DNA from: Apis mellifera
Taxonomy: Eukaryota; Arthropoda; Insecta; Hymenoptera; Apidae
Length of the DNA: 64,000 bases
Assembly (NCBI RefSeq): GCF_003254395.2
Contig: NC_037647.1
Location: 2,830,350 to 2,894,349 of the forward strand
Direction of reading: 5' to 3'
The notes under the pieces are model-generated. The model was not told where the DNA came from and ran no database searches. It saw nothing but the letters and a program-made list of their open reading frames with translations. Both the position numbers and the translations under genes were made by a program. The stretch's first letter is position 1. Every line of letters starts with the position of its first letter. Positions 19,439 to 31,070 of this stretch are shown one piece after another.

Positions 19439-20564
19439 CCTCTTCAGATTTGAATGTAGAAGCAGCAGTAGCTAATAAAAAACCTTCTGCTATTGTAAAT
19501 AAAAACAAAAATACGAAATTCATAGGAGCTTTTCGTCTCACACTGGAACAACAAGCCATACATATAATCAAAACAATAGTTGAAACAAAACAAATCCAAA
19601 ATAGCTCTGGATGCGTCATTACAAATTTATTAGTTGGAGCATGATAAAGGAACAGTGCAATCATTCCTACTGTGATCAAAAGTTGACACATCAATATACT
19701 ATATACTTTCCTAAAAAGAGATAAAAATTAAAATGAAAATATATAGAATATATATAAATATATAGAATATATATTTTTAATAATAATACCTGATGAATCC
19801 ATTTCTAATGGATTTTTCATTGAATTCAAATCCTTTGATATCATCAGATTGCATAGGATCCTCTGCATAATTTGATCCATACATGCCTGCTTGTGGTGTT
19901 GTACCAAATATTAAGCCAGGTGGTGGAACTTGTCCGTAAGGAGGTGCACCTGGAGGGATAAAACCAGGACCTGAAAATAAAAAAAAAAATATCATATAAT
20001 ATCATTATAAACAAATTAAAATATTAAAAAAAAAAAAAAATAAAGATATTAAATTGACCTGGTGGTGGTGGTGGATTTGCTCCGTAAGGAGGTGGATATC
20101 CAGGATTAAATCCTTCTTGGTGTGGATATGCAGGATTTTGTTGAGGATAACCTGTAATCAAATTTTAAAAACGTAGAATATTAAGTGTAATAGAATCTTC
20201 ATCTAAGTTAAGCATCATTTTTCACAAAAGTTTGTGCTTTATTAACAGGCTCTAAATATTGGTGCATATTTTTCTTTATATATATTAATGTCACCTTAAT
20301 TTATAATTTTTTTTTAAAAGATCATAGATAATAAAAGTATCAAGTAGATAATTTAATAGATAATTTTTGAATGATGATTGCCACTTCAAACAAGCAACAT
20401 GGTATGTTTGCAGTTGCTAAATATTATATTGCATGTTAGAAATATAATATATTATAATAAAGAATGTGTATAACTTAGAAAAAAGATCAGAACCTTGTTG
20501 CCCTGCATAAAAATCTGCACCAGGTGTATTCTGCCAAGTTGCCATCTTTTGGTTTTTGTTTTAA
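18936..20564 (-). CDS. Lifeguard / TMBIM (Bax inhibitor-1 family) membrane protein
   Basis: Coding exons on the minus strand are 20545-20494 (ATG at 20545), 20151-20059, 19970-19790, 19710-19440 and 19295-18936. They join in frame to 318 residues. The first third is a soluble Pro/Gly/Tyr/Gln-rich tail (YPQQNPAYP, NPPPPPG, PPYGQVPPPG) as in GRINA/LFG proteins and Drosophila Nmda1. FIRKVYSILMCQLLITVG begins the seven-helix UPF0005/BI-1 domain, which ends in IGSSRN. Family members sit in ER, Golgi or plasma membranes and dampen apoptosis and calcium release. The first coding exon has an acceptor (TTCTTTTTCAG) 19 nt before the ATG, so an upstream noncoding exon exists. The fourth coding intron holds a (TA)n microsatellite. 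Which LFG paralog this is remains open; the closest fit is Nmda1/GRINA. Confidence 0.9.
19394..19434. repeat. (TA)n microsatellite in a TMBIM intron
   Basis: About 40 bp of alternating TA a few bases inside the donor of the last TMBIM intron. Confidence 0.9.
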
Positions 20565-21903
20565 CTGAAAAAGAATCTATTATTATCATAAGATATTGTT
20601 GCAATAGAACATCAATGGAACATCAGCGCACGAATGTACCAACAACCTTAAAATGAAGTGATATATAAGTTGCTAAAAACATTTATAACATTTCAATATA
20701 TTCAAGTTATTTTCAAAGTTCTATTAAAAAAGAATTTTATTATTATTTAAAACAAAAACATTAATATTAGATGAATACTTTCAAATAAACATGCTCATTC
20801 ATAAAGATAAATAGTAATAAAAAATTAAATTAATAAACAAAAAGTAAAAATAATAGTTTTAAAATTATTATATTATGTATATGTACAAAAATATATATAT
20901 ATATATAATGTAAATAAATAAAAATTGTAATACAAAAAAATAATTACAGTTTATAAATAATATAAATAATTTTAAAATATAATAATTACAAACTTTATAT
21001 TATTGTTAAAAATTATAAAAATTATTATAAAATTTTTTTAAATTTGAAACTATTTTTGTCTCAGATTAATGAATTATAGACAATATGTCAAATATAGATA
21101 ATTTCAAATATCCTGAAATGAATTCAAATATTACAAAATATAAATTGCTCATATTTATAAATAATATATTTTTTGAACTTATTATAACTATTATTTTATT
21201 TTATTATATTTTTCAACAATTCTAATAAAACATTTATATATGATGATTAATATCCATATCATGCATTTAAATTACTATAAATATGAGCACAATTAACCTT
21301 TATTAACTTTTTTAAAGTATTAAGGTCAGCTGAAAATAACATTAGAAACACCAATTAATAATTATTATTATATTTACGTCTACATACAATTTTACAATAT
21401 TCTAATTTAATATTGCTATTAAAAAATATATTTTTCATTAAAAATATAAATATATATAGCATGCTTTTTGATAAATATTACGATTAAAAAAAAAAGTGAA
21501 AATTAAACATTACAGAAATCAAGGAATTTCATGAATCTTGCTTAGAAATGAATAATTATTGTTTTTTATATTTTAATATAAATTGAGATGTATAAAATGA
21601 TTTTGTTTTGTCAGCAAAGCACATAAACACAACATTATGAAACACAGTAGCAATAAGACATACTTCAACGTTTTTTTTTATGTAAACAATTAATGTAAAA
21701 AACGTTGAAGTTTAACATATTTTTTAATTATGAAAAACATTTTTGCAACAATATCATGGAAGTTTTTTATTATATACATAATATTAATTTGAGAAACAAA
21801 CTACTGCTTGTACACGTCAATCTGATGACTCATGCGCACTTTCTGGAAATTATTTCAATCGATAATCACATTCGTGCGCCGAATATGAGATAAATTTATT
21901 TAC
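20565..21903. other. Probable 5' UTR intron of the TMBIM gene
   Basis: AT-rich sequence between the acceptor before the TMBIM start codon and a minus-strand donor at 21903. No conserved block or open frame is visible. Confidence 0.45.
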
Positions 21904-22090
21904 CTCTTTTAGAAAACGTTTAAGATCCTTAAACGGAGCAACTGTTTAATATGATGAATAATTTAACTAGATTATGTTGTCAATTTTGTTAACTTATGCA
22001 ATACGAGTTATACATGCAGTTATATCTACAATGTTACAAAAATGTCACACTCCCCACTTATCAACTTTTGACTGCATCTCGTACGAGCAA
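21904..22090 (-). other. Candidate noncoding first exon and promoter of the TMBIM gene
   Basis: On the minus strand CTAAAAGAG is followed by a donor GTAAATAA at 21903. The sequence upstream to about 22090 is less AT-rich than its surroundings. This fits the untranslated first exon required by the acceptor before the start codon. The 5' end is a guess. Confidence 0.4.
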
Positions 22091-22212
22091 CTGATATGAA
22101 GTAGGTTGGCTATTGGAAAGCGACGATTTAATACAATTTGCGCTTGCGTAATACGTTTTTCACTATGCTGTTTATCGTTAAATAAGATATGCATCTTTGT
22201 AATGTATATTTA

Positions 22213-22216
<4 letters not shown>

Positions 22217-22244
<28 letters not shown>

Positions 22245-22287
22245 GTATTTATATATATGTATATATATACACACACACACACGCACA
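22217..22287. repeat. (TA)n/(CA)n microsatellite
   Basis: Two (TA) runs followed by (AC)n between the divergent TMBIM and cirhin genes. Confidence 0.85.
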
Positions 22288-22853
22288 TATATCTAATCAA
22301 TTTCTTAGAAAATTGTATTTTTTGATTCTGAAAAATGATCTGTAATCTCTTCAATAATATTATCTAATTATTTAGATATCTAAAGATTAATGATTATCTT
22401 AAGATATCATTAATCTTTAGATTTTAATTTAAAAATATTTAATTTTTCATTGCATAATTATTTTAAATTTATTTTCTATAAACTAATAAATAATTTTAAT
22501 ATTATTTATTATATAAAATTAATATAATCTATTTTTATAATAAAGGAAAAAAGCAATAAAGTTTTAAAATATAATTTTTATAAAATAATAATATTCAATT
22601 ATAAGATTTCATATCATATATATAGATATATTTATATTTTTATTAAAAATTTTAATTGCATTAAAAATTAATGAAAATAGTATGTATTACAAATATTGGA
22701 AAAAAATTATAAGTACCAACATAATAACGTAAAAACACACTTTTCCAAAATCCACGTGTGTGACTATTGTGGTTATGTTTTCTAGTGTTTAGTCTAATTT
22801 GTATAATTAATTTAATAATATTAATGTAAATGATTATAAAATAACAAAAGATC

Positions 22854-25486
22854 ATGTCAAGTTGTAAAATACATAATATTAGGTTTTATAATCTTGAACC
22901 CCGATCTGCTACTTGTTTGTCGTATGAATCTAAAACAAAAAGGTTAACACTTGCAAGGTTAGTTTTTAAAAATATATTTTTATTTAAATTCCACAGATAA
23001 TTATAATAATATTTATATTAAATTTTTATAGAAGTGATAATTCGATTGAAGTTTGGAATGTTGGAAACGCACCTTTTGTGGAATGTACAATACCTGGTCA
23101 TACAGAAAACTCTGTAGAAAGCATTCTTTGGATAGGTCCACGGTTGTTTTCAACTGGTCTTCATGGCATGGTAGCAGAATATAATTTAACAACATTATCT
23201 ATTAAAAGTGAAGTTGCAGTAACTGGAGGTGCAGCTTGGTGTATGGATGTTAATCATAAAAATACATGTTTAGCTGTTGGTACAGAAGATGGATATATTA
23301 ATACATTTACTGTTACTTGTGATGCATTAATATATGAGAGAATATTTGATAAACAGAAAGGAAGAATTCTTTGTATTAAATGGGATAATACTGGAGAAAT
23401 GATATACACAGGATCAACTGATACAATTAGAGTTTGGAATGCTATATCTGGTCATGCAATTCATAAGATGACAACTTCCAGAAAAGAAGCAAAAAAAGAA
23501 ACTATTATTTGGTGTTTAGAAGTTACAGATGATAACATTATAATTTCTGGAGATTCGCGTGGCTGTTTATCATTTTGGGATCCACACATGGGTACTTTAA
23601 TTGAATCTCATGAGAGTCATACAGCCGATATATTAGCTGTCACTTTGTCTCATGATATGAATATTGTATATTGTGCTGGTGTTGATCCTGTAGTACGAAG
23701 TTTCTGTAAAATAACTATGAAATCTAGTGGTAGACCACAATGGGTAAAAGGAATTGAGAGAAGATTACATGCTCATGATGTAAGAGCTTTAGTAGAAGCA
23801 GATGGAAAATTATATTCAGCTGGTGTAGATGGATATTTAGCTCAATCTAGTTATCCACCGAAAGTTTTAGTTAAATATCCACCGTTACTTCAGATTCCAT
23901 GTGCTACTGTTTGTAAAAAATCTAGATGCATTTTATTAAGGTATCCAAATTTTCTTGAATTATGGAGACTTGGTTCATCTACTAAAGTATCTTCAGAATC
24001 AATACGTCCTGGTATGTTATATCAATTAGAAGAAGAACCTATAAAATTACTACAATTAAAAACAAAAAAAGACGAAAACATTATTTCTTGTGCTATTAAT
24101 AAGGATTCTAAAACAATCGTTTATTCAACTGACAGTCATGTTAGAGTTTTTAACTTTGACGTAATAGAGGGAGATGCACAATTATTAAGAAATGATACAG
24201 ATATTTCTGCAAATAGAATACAAAAGATGTTATTTAGTCCAAATGGAAAATTATTTGTAACAGTAAATAATGATGGGAAAAAAAATATTGTGACATTATA
24301 TAAAGTAGAAAAAAAACATTTAAGGCATCTTGGTTCTTTTTATACAAACAAGGAATCCATTATAAATGTTGGACTTATGTGTTTTTCTCCCGATAGTAAA
24401 TATCTTGTTTGTGCCGATTATCATGGTAGAATTGCTGTGTATAATATTAGTGAAACTGTAAGTAATGATACATCTGAAGCATGGTTATTGCCAAAATATA
24501 GTTGCCCATCAACTGCTATGGCTATTCAGAAAGATACATTAAATTTAGTTATTGTCTATTCTGATCATAAGGTAAGCAAAAAGAAAATTAATTTTATATA
24601 TTATATAAGAAGAATTTTTTCTAATGTTAAGAAAATATTAATATATTATATATTATAATAATTATATTTATTAAAATAATTTTTTATATATAATTATATT
24701 TAAAATAATTTATATTTATTTTCTTAATATAAATTAATTTTTATTAATATTTTCTTTATTTTCTTTGAAATATTAAGATTTTGTTTATACAATATAGTAT
24801 TATAAAATGATATATACTAATTATATATTAATTAGATTAAATATAAAAAACATCTTTCTTTGACTTGCAATTCCTGTTTTTCATAAAACAGTAAATTATA
24901 ATTCTGTTTTAATATTAAAATTAAAAAAAAAAATTAAATTAAAAACTATAATATAAAACCGCATATTATATAAAGAATTATTTTTTTATGTTTAATTTTA
25001 GATCGTTGAGTATAATATTTTGCAAAAACAATATACCAAATTTTCAAATAATTTACAAAGTCGACTTCCTAAACAATGGTTAGCTCGACCATTCCCCATA
25101 ACGAATATAATTTTTGATCCACGCAACGAAAATATTATAATAATGCATGATGACTCAACCGTTTATATAATTGACAAACTAAACGAATTTTCGGAAAGAG
25201 AAACAAAAATTCTAAAACGTGAAAACGGTGACCTCAATGAAGATAGCAATTCCTTTATAAGTTGGCAATCTCAACAAGTTTTTCAAGTTCTCAAAAAATA
25301 CAAGGTAATTTTAGTTATATTAATTATGTAATTCTAATTTGGAAATAATTATTGTTTTATTTTTTGTAGCATCTTATATATTTGGACTGGTTGAATGACG
25401 AAGAATTAGTGGCAGTTGAAGTGAATCCCATGTCTTTGACGGAAAAATTGCCACCGACTCTTAAACAGAAATGGTTCGGAATGTAA
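22854..25486 (+). CDS. Utp4: Cirhin / UTP4, U3 snoRNP WD40 protein
   Basis: Exons 22854-22957, 23032-24571, 25002-25304 and 25370-25486 join in frame to 687 residues, against 686 for human cirhin. The N-terminus (VHR-like KIHNIRFYNLEP) and the first repeats (GHTENSVESILW, RLFSTGLHG, EYNLTTLSI, GGAAWCMDV) match the cirhin/UTP4 family. WD-type repeats run through the protein (IWCLEV, ISGDSRGCLSFWDPHMGTL, HAHDVRALV, SAGVDGYLAQ). The C-terminus VEVNPMSLTEKLPPTLKQKWFG is typical of the family. UTP4 belongs to the t-UTP/UtpA subcomplex of the small-subunit processome, in the nucleolus, for pre-18S rRNA transcription and processing. The start codon gives an N-terminus that aligns with human. It is divergent from the TMBIM gene and convergent with the C20orf85-like gene. 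Confidence 0.93.
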
Positions 25487-25734
25487 ATAAATATAGTGAA
25501 AATAAAATAAATTAAATCCTATTTTTTTAGGATTTAATATTCTGTACAAAGTCATTTAGCGTGTTTTTATAAAGATATGCTATCTTGGAAATTAAGAATT
25601 ATGTGTATTTTTATGTCGTAATACTTGTGCTACACAAGATCAGGACAATTTATTTTTCGATACATTTCTTACGGTATACAATGTTTTTTGTGTACAAAAT
25701 ATATATTCCACATTATACTCAAATGTTTGTTCAT

Positions 25735-26363
25735 TTAACCGAGAAAAATGAATTTTTGTTGTACTATGCGAAATTCGCCAGGTTTCATGGATGGTTCAAT
25801 CGTATGTTTTGGCGAAATATACCAACGACCTGTAAACTCAAGATTGTATTCCGGATGAGATGATCGTAAGCCTATCATACCGGATGTCGTTCTGGGAATG
25901 GATGGCGATGGTTTCAGAAGAATCGGTGAACGCTTAATCGCATCTTCCGGCGGTTTGTGTTCGAAAGTGTCCGCCGGAAATCCCTTCTTTCTGCATTCTT
26001 CGACCAACACCTACGGTCAATGACATCGGAACACATTAAAATTCGTATGGTGCACATGACGGATACTGCATCGCACGTTTCTATACGATACTGGTACTTT
26101 CTTAAAAAATCCACCCATCAAATGTTCGTACTTTCTGGACCAATTGCGTCGAAACAATTTTTCTCGCAATATAATTTCCTTGCTGAAATTTATATATATT
26201 GTTGAATATTGATCAAATATTAAACAAACTAAACAAACAAATTAATTGTTCTTTTCACAAGAAAGTATTACTACCAAATACTATCGAAAATCACTGGATT
26301 TTTAATGTTAATAGTTTTCTCGGTCTTTGTAATTTCTTTTTTATCTTGTAAATCGCCTTTCAT
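25735..26363 (-). CDS. C20orf85/LLC1-like ciliary microtubule inner protein
   Basis: Three exons on the minus strand: 26363-26275 (ATG at 26363), 26182-26098 and 26010-25735. Each has GT-AG borders, the introns are short, and the join gives 149 residues in frame. Middle residues read DSICKEIILREKLFRRNWS, aligning with the W/E/NW pattern near the N-terminus of vertebrate C20orf85 (LLC1/CIMIP1 family). The later TTSGMIGLRSSHPEYNLE matches its TTxGxIGWRS...LE block. Family members are small proteins of motile cilia and sperm axonemes that bind inside the doublet microtubules. In an insect this would point to sperm flagella or chordotonal cilia. The cysteine at the usual tryptophan position is odd, so the first splice could be a base off. 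Family identity rests on memory of motifs. Confidence 0.6.
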
Positions 26364-26478
26364 TTTTTTATACTACTTGTGGAAATATAAGAAAACTATT
26401 TTAACGAAAGAAAGAAACAAACTGTTGAAACCATTTGCAGATAGAATCCAAACCTTTAGTTTGTTCAATATTATACTA

Positions 26479-26492
26479 GTTACCATAGTTTC
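26479..26492 (-). promoter_or_regulatory. Possible RFX X-box half-site
   Basis: GTTACCAT matches the left half of an RFX X-box about 115 bp before the start codon of the ciliary gene, where such sites usually lie in ciliary genes. The right half does not match, so this is weak. Confidence 0.25.
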
Positions 26493-26640
26493 TTATCCTA
26501 TCTTGGCCAAGATGGACACATTTTATGTAAAAACTGATCACCTCGGAAAGAACAATCGGTGATTCAACTTACACTATTACATCACCGAGACGATATTACC
26601 GAGTTATCAAGCCACGATCACCTAGGACTATCGATTTTCA

Positions 26641-26850
26641 GTAACAGGCATATAAAAGGAAGCGGTAGCTATCGCGGAAAATCTCGTTGAGCCACAGTAA
26701 ACCGAGTCTAAGGATCGGCTATGAGGTCATAAACCAAGAAGTGTTTAATCTTGGCCGTCTAAGTTGTAACCTGGACCCATACGAAGACGTAGACGTAGCT
26801 GGTTTAAGCCTCCAGGAAATAATCAAAGCGGCGATACGGCGACAAGTATA
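26641..26850 (+). promoter_or_regulatory. TATA-containing promoter candidate
   Basis: CATATAAAAGGAAG at about 26649 is a strong TATA box following CTATCGATTTTCAGT. Just downstream an open frame (26669-26956) encodes DPYEDVDVAGLSLQEIIK-like sequence before a CAAG/GTATAT-like junction, but it has no ATG in frame. It could be a first exon with an unusual start, a 5' UTR, or chance. Confidence 0.3.
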
Positions 26851-26959
26851 TACACAACGTCTGTGTGCACATGTGTGCGTGCGCGTGCGCGCGTATGTGT
26901 GTCGCAAGGATGGAAACGATGCAGCGTTTGGTATACGTGAATTTAGATGCGTCTAACAC

Positions 26960-28080
26960 GTTCGTCTTGGTTCGGCGAGGAGGTAACGGTTTGGAAAGCT
27001 TTGTAGTTGTGAGGTCTCGAGCTAACGGGGGGTGAAAGGGTGGTTGGAAACGGCTGCAGAGTGCAATGCGCCGAGATTACGACTAATCTGCGCCCGAGAC
27101 TGGTCGGAAGCGTAGTTTCTGTAACTTACATCGCTTAAAGCGTCAGCTCGTTCAACCCTCAAACTCCTCGTCGCCAGTTACCGCCCGCACAGAGTTCCCT
27201 CTCTTTCCCTTTACACCGTCCCCCTTTATACCCCTGTTTCCATCTCCCTCTTTCCTCTTTCTCCTTCTATAACCACTCTTGCATTAGCGAGGACTGATTC
27301 CCTTGGGAAAATTGCGTCCTCGAAACTCGAAAGTTTAACGTGCTACGCACCTGCCAGGATTTTATCGTGTCCAACGTCCACCAGGGAAATTTTATTCTTT
27401 TCGTTCAACCTAGAGTTTTGAAAATGGACAACCTATGGAAGCTTCTCCTTTCTTCTTCCTTAACATGGTAAATTCCATGGGATCTATTATTTACGTTGTC
27501 AACGTTGGAATTCGAGTACATGTAAATTCTTTTTTACTCGAGAATGTTGTTGGAGAAAATTGATGGCTTAAATAATACGAAAATATCTTGGTAAAAGATT
27601 ACATCAATCGAAATGTATCGAGTCAATGTATCGTAGTCAATCATTTTTAAACGAAACGTGTCACAACTTTGAAAAAAAAAGAAATCTTAACACAGAAATC
27701 ACATTGTTTCGAAGAAAACAAATTATAGAACGAAATTGGAATTCATTTACCAATTTCTTTCTACGAACAAAAATTACATTTTTATTTATATCATTAGTAT
27801 AGCATAATAAAATTACTTTTTTTTTAAATACGTAAGAATAATGGAAAAGAGAGATACATTCAAAAAATTCATTAAATATTCTTATCTTATAAATGACACT
27901 AAATCAAGATTGAAAACAACAATAAAAATGAACGCCTTTAAGACATATCTAACGTTGCCGGTGATGTTTCAGCGAGCGGATAAAGGCAACTAGAAGCGAG
28001 GCTTATACGCGGTCGAACGATGAGATTCAATTGACTGGAGCCTCCTGGTACTAACAGCTGGCATTAATCACCGAGAGATC
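26960..28080. other. Mixed-composition stretch, no gene seen
   Basis: CpG-richer to about 27400, then AT-rich. No supported exon, repeat or structure. Confidence 0.4.
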
Positions 28081-29330
28081 GCCGATATAACGCACGCGTG
28101 TTGGAGGATAACGTGGACGGCTGGGGTGGCTCGTACTTTCGGACACGCGAGGGGTTCCCCGTTCGTTATCGCGATACCAATATTCGCACTCTCTTCACGC
28201 GCGGCCCGTGTGTACACCGTGTATACCAATTGACGGCTGCTTCCCTTTTCACGTGGTCCGTGATCCCCTCGATCGCTCGTACACCAGTGATATCTGAAGT
28301 GGCGGCGTCGCGCACGCGAGCTTCATCGACGGGGGCGAGAGAGGAATTCCCGCGGTGATTCCCCACGATGTCCATCGACCGCACACCACTCTCTCTCTCT
28401 CTCTCTCTCTCTCTGCGGCTTTTATACCGTTTTTCCATTCCAACTGTCAATCGATCCCAATTCTTACCAATCTTTACCTTCTTCCACAGCGAACAAGGTC
28501 GTTGCAAGGTCGATCCATGCCACGAGATCTCATACGAGATCTGGATGTTTTGCATCGCGAATAATTATCGACGTTTACCGCGAGAGACGCATATATCTGG
28601 ATGCACGTTGATATTGGACAAGGGTCAAGGGGGGAGAGGTATGAAAAGAGTCAGGTGAAGGAAGGTGGAGAAGGAAGGAAGAGGCGAAGAGGAGGAGGAG
28701 GAGGAGGAAGAGACACGACCGGGAAGAGAAATTTGCGGGATCGTAGATGTAGAGACACGGCGGGACGCGCTGTAAATTACAAGCGGAGCGCCAAACCGCT
28801 ATGGTCTTCTCTCGGTGGCGCAGGGGTGTCTAGACGTATAGATAATACCGAGTTTGTGCGGGGCAGACGCAACCTAGACGGTCCCTGGTTCATCCAGCCA
28901 CCCGAACCAGCCAGCCAACCAGCCAGCCAGCCAGCCAACCGGGCTAGGCTAGACACATCGACCATGCTCCGTTTCTCTCGTTGCCTCTCCTCTTCTTTCT
29001 ACGCGCGCCGCGCCTGTCCTTGTCCTGCCCGCCGCTACCGTCCCACCTATATACTGTCACGGTCCTCGTCGCACCCGGCCACCAACGCGAGAGCATACCT
29101 ATATGCTCCCCAACCGGATTTCCCATCGTTCTCTCGTCGCACCGGCTCACCAACGCTTCCTCCCTCCCCGCGAGAGATGCAAATCCTCAATAGCATCGTT
29201 GGATCCTAGATCCCATTGGCAGCGATCGTGACGTAGACGATGCACCCAGTCTTCGCCCTGTCCCTCCTTCCACTCGCAGTCTTCCTCGCGGGGAAGGTGT
29301 TGTCTCGCGACCTAGGAATTGTTTCCGTTT
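28081..29330. other. CpG-rich island with simple repeats
   Basis: High CpG content with (CT)n at 28389-28414, purine-rich GGA tracts at 28660-28715 and a (CCAG)n run at about 28904-28940. Open frames here are long only because the sequence is GC-rich. They show no protein family features. The island may be a promoter or 5' UTR of a gene in this region. Confidence 0.4.
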
Positions 29331-29668
29331 CGCGAGACGTCGATTCTCGCACGATCTCTCTCTCTATAGTATTCGGTGAAAATTTAGCTTGCTTTCGACT
29401 GACAGCCTTCCATTTGCTATTTGACGCGTCGCGAGAATTCTAATGGGGAGATACGAAGGAATTGTGGAAGGAGTGGCGGAAGATTTAAAGAGGATTTTTA
29501 TCGAGAACGTTATCCGCGATTCTTGAGTCAAGGGGATAAAGAACTTTGTTGATTGGAAATTGGAATTATCTTCATTCAACGTTACTTCATCACAAAGATA
29601 TTTTATTTTGCAATTCTTCTGTGACACACTTCAACGTTACTTGAAAAGTTTATAGGTAATAATAATTA

Positions 29669-30265
29669 TAGGTGATAATATCGATTGTAAATGTTTCTAA
29701 TAATAAATGTTTTATTATAAAGAATCGATAAATTTTATAAATTGCAACGTTAGATTATGGAGCATAATTCTTCTCGATATTATTAAAAAAAAACAACAAG
29801 AATTGGGAAACTTGCTTCTGTCTCCAAAATAGTTTTAACTAACTTTCAATTTATTTTCCAGGAAAAACCAACCACCTTTTCCGGTTGCATCCCGTGATTC
29901 GCATGCACTTCTTCCATATCGGCCATAGCAAGCAGCCAGACCGAGCTTTCACGAGGAATTAAGTGATATAAGTAATATCGATTAATGTAAATGTTTCCAA
30001 TAATAAATGTTTTATTATAAAGAATCGATAAATTTTATAAATTGCAACGTTAGATTATGGAGCATAATTCTTCTCGATATTATTAAAAAAAAACAACAAG
30101 AATTGGGAAACTTGCTTCTGTCTCCAAAATAGTTTTAACTAACTTTCAATTTATTTTCCAGGAAAAACCATCCTTTTCCGGTTGCATCCCGCATACACTT
30201 CTTCCATATCGGCCGTAGCAAGCAGCCAGACCGATCAACTTGAGCTTTCACGAGGAATTAAGGAT
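29669..30265. repeat. Tandem duplication with 300-bp offset
   Basis: About 29669-29964 is repeated at about 29963-30265. From 29701 to about 29868 the two copies are the same base for base at an exact 300-bp offset. Small insertions and deletions follow. Each copy contains TTTATTTTCCAG followed by GAAAAACCA, an acceptor-like site, so an exon border may have been duplicated. The high identity implies a recent event or an assembly duplication. Confidence 0.9.
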
Positions 30266-31070
30266 AGAGCTTCATCCCCCGCGGTATACGCATCTTCCTA
30301 TATCGTCCCGGCTAGGCCGCCCCTCGCCCCCGGCCCGGCCGCCGTTTTAATCGGCCCGACTGCAATGCATAAATCCCCGTTAAATAATACGGTAGTTAAC
30401 AGTGCCATTAAGCCGTTCGAGATACCGCAAAACCGGTAGGGTGCTCCTCGCTGTACGCGCGAAGTCCGTATTTATCGGCAGCCGACGCGCCACCACCGAG
30501 AAATATTGTTCTGCGCTCGTTTCCACTGGCGTTCGGGGGCCGACAAAATACCGGGGACGAAGAGCAGGAGGGGTGAAATAAAAGAACGAGAAGAAAAAAA
30601 AGGAGAAGGTATAAAATCGAAGGGAGAGGGAGGGAAAAAGCAGAGGCGCATGATATGGCCGAGTGAGGAAACGGGCAGACGTACAAATTTCCATTCTCCA
30701 CACCCATTCCTTTTTGAGCCGCCGTCGTAATTAATTGTTTCGAGTGTAATGAGCGGGATCGTTTTTACGCGGCGCGGATTCGTAATTAGCGGGTTCCCGT
30801 AAATATGAAATTTCATCGCGATTATTTAATGCCGAGACGACAGTTGGCGAGCGTGTGCACCGCGGGGCGAGGTTTCTGACACTTGGAGGGTCCGTTTTAA
30901 TGATCTCGATCCGTTGATTCCGAATGGACCCGTTTCCTTCTTGGACTCTAACGACTGGGCGAGGTGAATGGCGCGATAATGTTTTTTGCTTTATTTTTAT
31001 GAGATCGGGGGGGAATTTTCCGCTTAAAACTGAAGGAGAATTCGAACGCGGGATCATTAAGGTAAATAGA
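30266..31070. other. CpG-rich block with homeodomain-like AT cores
   Basis: GC-rich sequence interspersed with TAAT/ATTA cores (for example around 30350-30400 and 30730-30800). It looks like a conserved regulatory element, but no coding exon is supported. Confidence 0.3.

Noticed and set aside
28601..29209. 202-codon frame in the CpG island
   Set aside because: Composition-driven Arg/Gly/Ser/Pro-rich frame over microsatellite-like sequence, with overlapping frames on the other strand.
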